A stretch of 15,377 nt of DNA from Candidatus Doudnabacteria bacterium (GTDB taxonomy: Bacteria; Patescibacteriota; Doudnabacteria; UBA920), in contig JAHFJK010000020.1 of assembly GCA_023245915.1 (NCBI GenBank), forward strand, positions 1 through 15,377. The letters are read 5' to 3'. Of the stretch, positions 6,581 through 12,944 are shown in pieces. The position numbers and the translations under genes are program-made. The notes beneath the pieces were generated by a model. The model saw only the letters and a program-made list of their open reading frames with translations. It made no database searches and was not told the origin of the DNA. How positions within the stretch are numbered: the stretch's first letter is position 1; each line of letters opens with the position of its first letter.

Positions 6581-6582
6581 TC

Positions 6583-9500
6583 CTATTTTTTCCTGTCTTT
6601 CTTCCTCACCTTCTTGACCTCATCTTCAAACAAAGAATGTTCTGCGGCAATTGGCATTACCGGCGGCATGTTGGGCACTACAATCTCCGGCTCTTCTGCC
6701 GCGGAACTTACAATACCGTCTTTTCCAAGCAGCTCCACATCCATGCACAGTGATTGAAGTTCTTTGACCAACACGCGGAAGCTTTCGGGGATGTTGGGTT
6801 TTTTTATGGCTTCGCCTTTAACTATCGCCTCATAAGTTTTACTTCTTCCGACTACATCATCGGATTTTATCGTAAGCATTTCCTGTAAAGTATGCGCCGC
6901 GCCGTAACCTTCCAAAGCCCAGACTTCCATTTCTCCAAAACGCTGGCCGCCAAACTGGGCTTTTCCGCCCAACGGCTGCTGGGTAATTAAAGAGTACGGG
7001 CCAGTGGAACGCGCGTGCATTTTGTCGTCAACAAGATGATGCAGTTTTAAAAAGTACATTACACCGACTGTTACTTTTTCATCAAAACGTTCGCCGGTCT
7101 TGCCGTCATACAAATAGACTTTGCCATCTTGGGGCACGCCGGCCTTTTCCAGTTCAGCTTTAATTTGGGTTTCGCTAATGCCGTCCAAAACCGGAGTGGC
7201 AATTTTATAGCCCAGTTTGTAAGCGGCCATGCCCAAATGGGTTTCCAAAATTTGCCCCAAATTCATGCGGGAGACTACGCCAAGCGGGTTTAGAATGATG
7301 TCAACCGGAGTGCCGTCTGACATAAAAGGCATGTCTTCTACCGGAATGACTTTGGAAATTACGCCCTTGTTGCCATGCCGGCCGGCCATTTTATCGCCCA
7401 CCTGAATTTTGCGCAAAACCGCCACCGAAACCTGGATGGAACGCACGACTCCGGAAGGCAGTTTGTCTCCGGCATCGCGCGAGAATTCACGAATGTTAAC
7501 CACTTTGCCGTACTCGCCATGGGGCAGGGTAAGTGACGTATCTTTAACATCACGCGATTTTTCACCAAAAATTACGCGCAAAAGTTTTTCTTCGGCCGTC
7601 AAATCCGTTTCGCCTTTGGGCGTAATTTTGCCGACCAAAATGTCACCGGCCTTAACCTGCGCGCCAATGCGAATAACTCCGGACTCGTCCAAATCTTTTA
7701 ATTTTTCCTCTCCCACATTGGGAATATCGCGAGTGACCTGCTCCGGCCCTAATTTAGTGTCGCGCACATCAATTTTAAAATCATCTATATGAATGGAAGA
7801 GTAGGAATCTTTTTGAACCAGACGCTCGGAAAGCAAAATAGCGTCTTCGTAATTGCCGCCTTCCCAGGACATAAACGCCACCAGTACGTTTTGGCCCAGG
7901 GCCAGTTCCCCGCCTTCGGTGGAAGCGCCGTCAGCCAAAACTTGGCCTTTTTTAACCTTTTGGGTCTTTTGCACGCGGGCAATCTGGTTAATGGAAGTGG
8001 CGGAATTGGTGCGCAAAAATTTCAGCAGGGGATATTCTTTCTTTTTCCCCTTTTCCCCTGCCACAATAATTTTATCACCTGACACTGAAAGCACGTGGCC
8101 GTCTTCTTCAGCCAGGACTAGGGTACCGCTGTCGCGCGCGGCTTTGGCTTCCATACCTGTGCCCACCAAAGGCGCCTGGGGTTTAATGCAGGAAACAGCC
8201 TGTCTTTGCATGTTGCTGCCCATTAAAGCGCGGTTGGCGTCATCGTGCTCTAAAAACGGAATTAAAGAAGTGGTAACGGAAATAATCTGCTTGGGCGAAA
8301 CATCCAGGCAGTCAATGTCGTCGGTGGAAGCAATAGAAGGCACGGTGTGGACTCTGACGCTGGCGCGGAGATCTACAAAATAATTCTTGGCATCTATATT
8401 GATGTTGCTTTGGCCAATTATTAACTGCTCTTCCTCGTAAGCATCTAAATAGACAATTTTATCTGTTACCCTGGGCTTGATCCTAATTTCCAAAAGCTGG
8501 TGGTTCTTAGCCATCTCTTTGGCTTTGCTGGAGGTAACAGCTTCTCCGGCGGCAATGATAATTTTTCCCTTTTCATCCTTAGCATCAAAAAGTAAAATTT
8601 CGCCGACAACGTCCTTACCGTCATTCCTGGCATGCTTTCTCACCACGCGATACGGCGTTTCAATAAAACCAAAATCATTGACCTTGGCATAGGTTGCCAA
8701 GTGGGCGACAAGACCGATGTTGGGGCCTTCCGGCGTAGTAATCGGGCACAGCCGGCCATAATGGCTGTGGTGCACATCGCGCACTTCAAAGCCCGCGCGC
8801 TCGCGGCTAAGTCCGCCCGGGCCCATGGCGGAAAGCCTGCGCTTGTGTTCCAATTCAGCCAGCGGATTGGTCTGGTCCATAAACTGGGAAAGTTGCGATG
8901 AAGAAAAAAATTCCTGCATGGTGGCCACAATCGGACGGACGTGAATAAGCTGGGCCGGCGTGACAGTTTCTAAATCCGCCAGACTCATGCGGTCTTTGGC
9001 AATCCTGGCCATTCTGGCAAGACCTACGCGGAAACGGGCCTGGATTAATTCGCCCACTGCCCTAACTCTGCGATTGGCCAAATGGTCTATGTCATCCTGC
9101 TGGCCCTGACTATTATTTAATTTAATAATTTCTTTAATTACCAAAACTAAATCTTCCTGGGTTAAAAGCGGGTTGTCGTTAGCTCCAATTTTCAAACGCT
9201 GGTTAAATTTGTAGCGGCCAACCGCAGAAAAATCGTAACGCTCAATATTAAAAAACATACCGGAAATTAAAGACCGGGCATTGTCGACTGTGGCTAAATC
9301 ACCGGGACGAATTCTTTTGTAAACTTCCTTAAAGCCTTCGTCGGCGTTAGTCGACGCGTCTTTGGCTAAAGTATTTTGGATGTATTTAGTATCCGGATCA
9401 GTATCTATATCGGCAAACGCGGATAATATTTCTTCGTTGGATGATAAGCCGAAAACTCTTAATAAAGCCGTAATCGGAATTCTGCGCTTTCTGTCGATCT

Positions 9501-10146
9501 TCACCCCAATCACGCCGGCTGCGTCCGTGTCCAGCTCCAGCCAGGCACCGCGGTTGGGAATAATTTTCGCGCCGTAGAAATTTTTGTTACGGATATTTTC
9601 CGCTGTAAAAAATACTCCCGGAGATTTGATAAGCTGGTTAACCACCACGCGCTCCACGCCATTAATAATAAAGGTGCCGCGGGGAGTCATTAAAGGAAAA
9701 TCGCCAAAATACACATCCTGGGTTTTGGTTTTACCTGTAACTTTGTTCAGCAATTTTGCTGAAACATAAAGCGGGGCTTCAAAAGTAGTGTTGCGCTCAC
9801 GGGAAGTAAATTCGTCGTATTTAGATTTATCAAAAAAATACTCGCCAAAAGTCAGTTCCAAATTTTTACCCGTAAAGTCCTTAATTGAGCCAACTTCTCC
9901 CAAAAGCTCCTTTAAACCTTTTTCCACAAACCAGCGGTAGGAGTTAAGCTGAACCTCTATTAAATTAGGCAATAAGCCTTCGGTTTCGTGTTGTTTAGAA
10001 AAGAATTTGCGCACTCCGGTAGTTTTTACCGCAGGCTTGGCAGAAAACCCCGTTAAAAACTCCTTGGCTATATCACCCCGTTTTCTAGAGTTTTCTAAGG
10101 GGGTAAACAAATCTAAGCTTTGATTAGTAGATGGTTTTTTTGGCAT
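6583..10146 (-). CDS. rpoB: DNA-directed RNA polymerase subunit beta
   Basis: From the ATG at 10146 the product has 1187 residues and is a complete beta subunit. The N-terminal protrusion begins LPNLIEVQLNSYRWF. Later comes the rifampicin-pocket region (SSQLSQFMDQTNPLAELE, then HKRRLSAMGPGGLSRERAG) with D424, H434 and S439 conserved and M441 where E. coli has L533. It is followed by CPITTPEGPNIGL. The active-site motif GDKMAGRHGNKG carries K919 and K927, the equivalents of E. coli K1065 and K1073. The C-terminal switch region (GGKAQFGGQRFGEMEVWALE, then YGAAHTLQEML) is intact. The tail is lysine-rich. A TTG six codons upstream (10164) is a possible alternative start; neither has a ribosome binding site. 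No rplJ/rplL genes precede it. The mRNA seems to start about 200 bases upstream from a divergent promoter. Confidence 0.98.
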   Translation of the reverse strand: MPKKPSTNQSLDLFTPLENSRKRGDIAKEFLTGFSAKPAVKTTGVRKFFSKQHETEGLLPNLIEVQLNSYRWFVEKGLKELLGEVGSIKDFTGKNLELTFGEYFFDKSKYDEFTSRERNTTFEAPLYVSAKLLNKVTGKTKTQDVYFGDFPLMTPRGTFIINGVERVVVNQLIKSPGVFFTAENIRNKNFYGAKIIPNRGAWLELDTDAAGVIGVKIDRKRRIPITALLRVFGLSSNEEILSAFADIDTDPDTKYIQNTLAKDASTNADEGFKEVYKRIRPGDLATVDNARSLISGMFFNIERYDFSAVGRYKFNQRLKIGANDNPLLTQEDLVLVIKEIIKLNNSQGQQDDIDHLANRRVRAVGELIQARFRVGLARMARIAKDRMSLADLETVTPAQLIHVRPIVATMQEFFSSSQLSQFMDQTNPLAELEHKRRLSAMGPGGLSRERAGFEVRDVHHSHYGRLCPITTPEGPNIGLVAHLATYAKVNDFGFIETPYRVVRKHARNDGKDVVGEILLFDAKDEKGKIIIAAGEAVTSSKAKEMAKNHQLLEIRIKPRVTDKIVYLDAYEEEQLIIGQSNINIDAKNYFVDLRASVRVHTVPSIASTDDIDCLDVSPKQIISVTTSLIPFLEHDDANRALMGSNMQRQAVSCIKPQAPLVGTGMEAKAARDSGTLVLAEEDGHVLSVSGDKIIVAGEKGKKKEYPLLKFLRTNSATSINQIARVQKTQKVKKGQVLADGASTEGGELALGQNVLVAFMSWEGGNYEDAILLSERLVQKDSYSSIHIDDFKIDVRDTKLGPEQVTRDIPNVGEEKLKDLDESGVIRIGAQVKAGDILVGKITPKGETDLTAEEKLLRVIFGEKSRDVKDTSLTLPHGEYGKVVNIREFSRDAGDKLPSGVVRSIQVSVAVLRKIQVGDKMAGRHGNKGVISKVIPVEDMPFMSDGTPVDIILNPLGVVSRMNLGQILETHLGMAAYKLGYKIATPVLDGISETQIKAELEKAGVPQDGKVYLYDGKTGERFDEKVTVGVMYFLKLHHLVDDKMHARSTGPYSLITQQPLGGKAQFGGQRFGEMEVWALEGYGAAHTLQEMLTIKSDDVVGRSKTYEAIVKGEAIKKPNIPESFRVLVKELQSLCMDVELLGKDGIVSSAAEEPEIVVPNMPPVMPIAAEHSLFEDEVKKVRKKDRKK

Positions 10147-10344
10147 AATTGTAATTTTGGGCAATAATAAAATTTAAGGACGCAAAAATTTACCCCTTAT
10201 GAGATAATTCAAAAAGGCCTTTATTTATGGCTTATTTATGGGAAAAATGATGCAAACTTGGTTATCTTAATTTTGCCTTACGCCTAAAGCGGGTCGGCAA
10301 TTTGTGACAAATAACTTCACCCCTAAGTCTTGTATGATATTTGT
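10147..10344 (-). other. Predicted 198-nt leader of rpoB
   Basis: This gene-free stretch lies between the rpoB promoter and its ATG. On the mRNA strand it contains TTTGTCACAAA (self-complementary), a TTGCC...GGCAA stem around GC-rich sequence (about 10270-10300), a 10-bp palindrome AAAGGCCTTT, and a tandem CCATAAATAA (plus-strand copies TTATTTATGG at 10221-10230 and 10232-10241). I see no open frame or known riboswitch. No T-run follows a stem, so classical attenuation is not evident. Confidence 0.4.
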
Positions 10345-10350
10345 TTATGT

Positions 10351-10378
10351 ATATTAGCATCTTTTAAAATATTGTCAA
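10351..10378 (-). promoter_or_regulatory. rpoB promoter
   Basis: On the minus strand TTGACA (10373-10378) is followed after 16 bp by TAATAT (10351-10356), with TGC before it as an extended -10. It is divergent from the ABC transporter promoter, whose -35 begins 35 bp away. Confidence 0.65.
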
Positions 10379-10412
10379 CTCTCCCCGTTAGAAGTAAGTC
10401 ACGGAACATTTA

Positions 10413-10441
10413 TTGATATTGGTAGTTATTGAGGGTATAAT
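10413..10441 (+). promoter_or_regulatory. Promoter of the ABC transporter ATPase gene, predicting a leaderless mRNA
   Basis: TTGATA (10413-10418), 17 bp, and a perfect TATAAT (10436-10441) stand directly before the ATG at 10449. Only 7 bp separate the -10 box from the start codon, so transcription would begin at or one base before the ATG. This also argues against the in-frame upstream start at 10413. Confidence 0.75.
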
Positions 10442-10448
10442 CACAATT

Positions 10449-11393
10449 ATGAATCAAGTCATTAAAGTCCAGAATTTAACCAAAACCTACCCTCTGCCCC
10501 GCGCCAAAGACGGGGTAAAAACCTTACAAGCCGTAAAAGGCATTTCTTTTTCCGTGGAAAAAGGAGAAATTTTTGGTATTTTGGGACCTAATGGAGCCGG
10601 TAAAACTACGACTTTGGAAATCATTGAAGGATTAAAGAACCAAAACTCGGGTAGCATTAATGTGTTGGGTTTTGATAACCTTAAATCCGGCGATGAAATA
10701 AAAAAAAGAATTGGCGTCCAGCTGCAGTCCAGCCAATATTTTCCCTATCTGGGTTTGGGTGAACTTTTAGATTTATTCGCATCACTTTATGGACAGAATG
10801 CAGATAAACCCACGCTGCTGGGCTTAGTAGATTTAAAGGAAAAAGAAAACGAACAGGTAAAAAATTTGTCCGGCGGACAAAAGCAGCGCTTTACCATTGC
10901 CAGCTCTTTAGTTAACCAGCCCGACATTTTATTTTTAGATGAACCAACCACCGGGCTTGACCCGGCCGCGCGCAGGCAAATGTGGAAACTAATTAAAGAC
11001 ATAAACTCAAAAGGTATAACAGTTGTTATTACCACTCATTATATGGAAGAAGCGGAATTTTTGTGCCACCGCGTTGCGATTATGGACAAAGGACAAATTT
11101 TAGAAATAGATGAGCCCAGAAAATTAATTGAAAAAATTTCTGACACAACTCAAGTTGCCTTTTTAACCGATCAAAATCTGGATGAAAAAATATTCAGCAG
11201 CTTGCCCGAAGTGGCTAAGATCTACACAAATTATCCCAAGATCATAATTGAACTCTCCAATTTAGATAAAATTTCTACCATCGTGAAAATATTAAAAGAC
11301 AACAATATCCCTTTCTCCGGTTTCACCGTCAAAACCGCTTCACTCGAAGACGTATATTTAGATTTAACCGGACATGAATATGAAGAGGAGTAG
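10449..11393 (+). CDS. ABC-2-type transporter ATP-binding protein
   Basis: The 314-residue product is a typical ABC ATPase of the drug/antibiotic export group (CcmA/DrrA-like). It has Walker A GPNGAGKT (46-53), the Q-loop near residue 91-93, the signature LSGGQ (140-144), Walker B ILFLDE (160-165) with the D-loop GLD, and the switch histidine H197 in TTHYMEEAE. The last about 90 residues form the accessory C-terminal domain common in this group. It should power the permease encoded at 11857-12603; the substrate cannot be told from sequence. The ATG at 10449 is chosen because a consensus -10 box ends 7 bp before it; the longer reading from 10413 would begin inside the promoter. A GxxExxY-type gene separates it from its permease. 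Confidence 0.93.
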   Translation: MNQVIKVQNLTKTYPLPRAKDGVKTLQAVKGISFSVEKGEIFGILGPNGAGKTTTLEIIEGLKNQNSGSINVLGFDNLKSGDEIKKRIGVQLQSSQYFPYLGLGELLDLFASLYGQNADKPTLLGLVDLKEKENEQVKNLSGGQKQRFTIASSLVNQPDILFLDEPTTGLDPAARRQMWKLIKDINSKGITVVITTHYMEEAEFLCHRVAIMDKGQILEIDEPRKLIEKISDTTQVAFLTDQNLDEKIFSSLPEVAKIYTNYPKIIIELSNLDKISTIVKILKDNNIPFSGFTVKTASLEDVYLDLTGHEYEEE

Positions 11394-11397
11394 TGTG

Positions 11398-11405
11398 ATG
11401 CGAAA
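11398..11405. repeat. Left inverted flank of the GxxExxY gene
   Basis: ATGCGAAA lies between the ATPase stop and the GxxExxY start. Its exact complement TTTCGCAT occurs at 11823-11830, after that gene. Eight base pairs alone could be chance, but the right copy belongs to a wider array. Confidence 0.35.
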
Positions 11406-11408
11406 ATC

Positions 11409-11801
11409 ATGGCGCACATAATTTACAAAGAGCTTTCTTATCAAGTCTGGGGTATATTATTGAAAGCTCATAAAGAACTTGGTCCTTATGTCTCTGAAAA
11501 ACAAGTCTGCGATAAGATTGAACACTATTTGAAGCTTGAAGGACTGCCCTACTCAAGAGAATATATTATTCCAGTCTCGTTTGAAGGCGAACACCCAGGA
11601 AGAAACAAAGCAGATTTTTTAGTTACTGATAAAATTATTCTGGAAATTAAAACCACTAGAAATCTAACACCACAAGACTATTACCAAATGCAGCGATATT
11701 TAAAGGCAACAAATAAAAAACTAGGTATTCTGGTTAATTTCCGCGATCGCTATTTAAAGCCAAAAAGAATACTAAACTCGTCTGCAAAAGAAGAGGATTA
11801 G
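11409..11801 (+). CDS. GxxExxY family protein (PD-(D/E)XK nuclease-like)
   Basis: The 130-residue product fits the GxxExxY family (PF13366): an N-terminal helix VWGILLKAHKELGP followed by E30, a strand with ADFLVTDKIILEIKT, and a C-terminal YYQMQRYLKATNKKLGILVNF. The arrangement E30, D69, E79-x-K81 and Q93 is the core of the PD-(D/E)XK nuclease fold. The naming motif itself is altered (YVSEKQV instead of GxxExxY). The role of these proteins is unknown; nuclease activity is inferred from the fold. It starts 15 bp after the ATPase gene and ends 55 bp before the permease gene, splitting an exporter whose genes are normally adjacent. The 3' gap holds an array of TTCGCA-like words and an inverted copy of sequence before the gene, suggesting insertion as a unit. 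Confidence 0.85.
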   Translation: MAHIIYKELSYQVWGILLKAHKELGPYVSEKQVCDKIEHYLKLEGLPYSREYIIPVSFEGEHPGRNKADFLVTDKIILEIKTTRNLTPQDYYQMQRYLKATNKKLGILVNFRDRYLKPKRILNSSAKEED

Positions 11802-11807
11802 TCCCGT

Positions 11808-11848
11808 TCGCAAGTTTGCATATTTCGCATTCGTTCGCATTTTAGCAT
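11808..11848. repeat. Array of TTCGCA-like words after the GxxExxY gene
   Basis: The 55-bp gap before the permease gene is mostly a run of similar words: TTCGCA, TTTGCA, TTCGCAT, TTCGCAT and TTAGCAT. Their GCA cores begin at 11810, 11818, 11827, 11837 and 11845, so the period is 8-10 bp. No clear promoter or Shine-Dalgarno sequence for the permease is present in the gap. Confidence 0.55.
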
Positions 11849-11856
11849 TAACATTT

Positions 11857-12603
11857 ATGAACTCATTCAAACAACTCTTTTTAGCTAATTTAAAAATCGT
11901 CTACCGCAACCACGCGGGCATTTTTTGGACAATTTTAATGCCTGCCTTTATTTATATTGCCCTTTCGGTTTTACCAATTGGCAAAGCCATTAACCCCATT
12001 GATAAATATTCCAATTTTGTTTTGCCTGGAATTATTGCCATGACAATAATGCAAGGCGGCATTTACGGACTGGCTTATTGGCTGGTGGATTTAAAAGCCC
12101 GCGGTGTAATCAAGCGGCTGTTAGTTACGCCTATAAAAATTTGGCAGCTAGTTTTGGCTTTGATAGCTGCCAGATCTGTAGTAATTTTTATTCAAGTAAT
12201 TGTGCTTACTTTAATTGGCATTTTTGGCTTCCATGCAATTTTTGTCGGCAATATTTTGTCTGTCATTATTTTAGTTTTGTTGGGAGGCGGAATTTTCCTG
12301 CTTATGGGGCTTTTTATTTCCAACCTGGCCAGCTCTTACGAAGCCGCCGCGCCAATTACCACGGCCATAGGTTTACCGTTGACTTTCTTGGGTAATATTT
12401 TTTATTCGATAGATGTTTTACCTAAAACTTTAAGGATCATTGCGGAAATTTTGCCCATAACTTATCTGGCAGATGGGCTTAGGCAAGCCTATCTTTATTC
12501 TTTTGATCTTCACAAAATTGGAAAAGATATTTTAATCCTTTCCATTTGGCTGATAGTAATGTTGGTGCTTACAATTTCTGTTTTCCGGCTGAAAGAAGAT
12601 TAA
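11857..12603 (+). CDS. ABC-2-type transporter permease
   Basis: The 248-residue membrane protein has the ABC-2 layout: a short cytosolic N-terminus ending in the amphipathic segment FKQLFLANLKIVYRNHAGIF, then about six membrane segments near 23-41, 52-77, 98-122, 130-157, 163-187 and 225-243. A cytosolic loop with the family-typical ARGVIKRLLVTPIKIWQL (about 80-98) contacts the ATPase. The periplasm-facing part before the last segment holds LPITYLADGLRQAYL, also typical. It should form the exporter with the ATPase encoded at 10449-11393. No ribosome binding site is visible. Its last 35 bases overlap the 3' end of the convergent tsaB gene, with no terminator in between. Confidence 0.9.
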   Translation: MNSFKQLFLANLKIVYRNHAGIFWTILMPAFIYIALSVLPIGKAINPIDKYSNFVLPGIIAMTIMQGGIYGLAYWLVDLKARGVIKRLLVTPIKIWQLVLALIAARSVVIFIQVIVLTLIGIFGFHAIFVGNILSVIILVLLGGGIFLLMGLFISNLASSYEAAAPITTAIGLPLTFLGNIFYSIDVLPKTLRIIAEILPITYLADGLRQAYLYSFDLHKIGKDILILSIWLIVMLVLTISVFRLKED

Positions 12604-12892
12604 AATTTTCTGCCGATTCAAACTTCACCGATACATCTAACGCAAACCCCAAAGCCAAAGCATGAGTTACCCCTACCCGGGTCCCAGTAAAGGACCCGGG
12701 TCCTTTATTGCAAATGATTTCCTTTATACTTTCAACTTTCAACTTTCTACTTTTTATAAACTCCTCGAGTTTTTGAAGCGTTTCATGGCTGCGATGAGGA
12801 TCAATTTTATAGGACCGCTTAATCAGTTTTCCATCAGCAGATAAAGCAAAAGTTACCTTATTAAAATCCGTTGTATCAATATAAAGTATCAT
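12569..12892 (-). CDS. tsaB: TsaB-like protein, half length
   Basis: The 107 residues match the N-terminal half of TsaB, the partner that holds TsaD in the enzyme making threonylcarbamoyl-adenosine (t6A37) in tRNA. It has the ASKHA-fold start MILYIDTT, HRSHETLQKLEEFI at about 33-46, and the hallmark KGPGSFTGTRVGVTHALALG (about 63-82). Full TsaB has about 220-230 residues; here the C-terminal lobe is absent and the frame ends FNLLSAGKQKL. The dimerisation half that contacts TsaD is the N-terminal one, so it could still work. The codons for 46-58 contain a heptamer repeat. The gene follows the Mur ligase by 52 bp, with a palindrome between, and its end overlaps the convergent permease gene by 35 bases. 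The start has no ribosome binding site. Confidence 0.85.
   Translation of the reverse strand: MILYIDTTDFNKVTFALSADGKLIKRSYKIDPHRSHETLQKLEEFIKSRKLKVESIKEIICNKGPGSFTGTRVGVTHALALGFALDVSVKFESAENFNLLSAGKQKL
12725..12752. repeat. Heptamer tandem repeat inside tsaB
   Basis: Four units on the plus strand, TATACTT, TCAACTT, TCAACTT and TCTACTT, make a 28-bp tandem repeat. In the gene it encodes part of KSRKLKVESIKE, in the helix and turn before the GPGSFTG motif. The segment has normal length for the family, so the repeat is tolerated rather than disruptive. Confidence 0.6.
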
Positions 12893-12913
12893 CGACTTTA
12901 TGAACTTTACCTG

Positions 12914-12939
12914 TCCGCCGAAGCCTTGGCGTAGGCGGA
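12914..12939. repeat. Interrupted palindrome TCCGCC...GGCGGA between the Mur ligase gene and tsaB
   Basis: TCCGCC-N3-GCC-N2-GGC-N3-GGCGGA is a 26-bp interrupted palindrome. It shares its TCCGCC/GGCGGA ends with the perfect palindrome at 6070-6085. It fills about half of the 52-bp gap between two otherwise consecutive genes and is flanked on both sides by AACTTTA. There is no T-run that would make it a terminator. Confidence 0.6.
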
Positions 12940-12944
12940 TAACT

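Noticed and set aside
7853..8383. Plus-strand open frame of 176 codons antisense to rpoB
   Set aside because: It lies wholly inside the conserved beta-subunit gene, has no ribosome binding site and shows no recognisable domain; its composition is that of a shadow frame.
10147..10164. TTG start six codons upstream of the rpoB ATG
   Set aside because: No ribosome binding site supports it and the added residues match nothing conserved; kept only as an alternative.
10413..10448. Longer start of the ABC ATPase gene at 10413
   Set aside because: The added 12 codons contain the -35 and -10 boxes of the promoter, and the family begins near the MNQVIKV strand.
12569..12603. tsaB truncated by a nearby frameshift
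   Set aside because: Sequence beyond the stop is the 3' end of the permease gene on the other strand, so no missing TsaB half is present in another frame.
12675..12701. Inverted repeat ACCCGGGTCC/GGACCCGGGT as a terminator
   Set aside because: It lies inside tsaB, encodes the conserved GPGSFTGTR motif, and has no T-run; it follows from codon choice in that motif.
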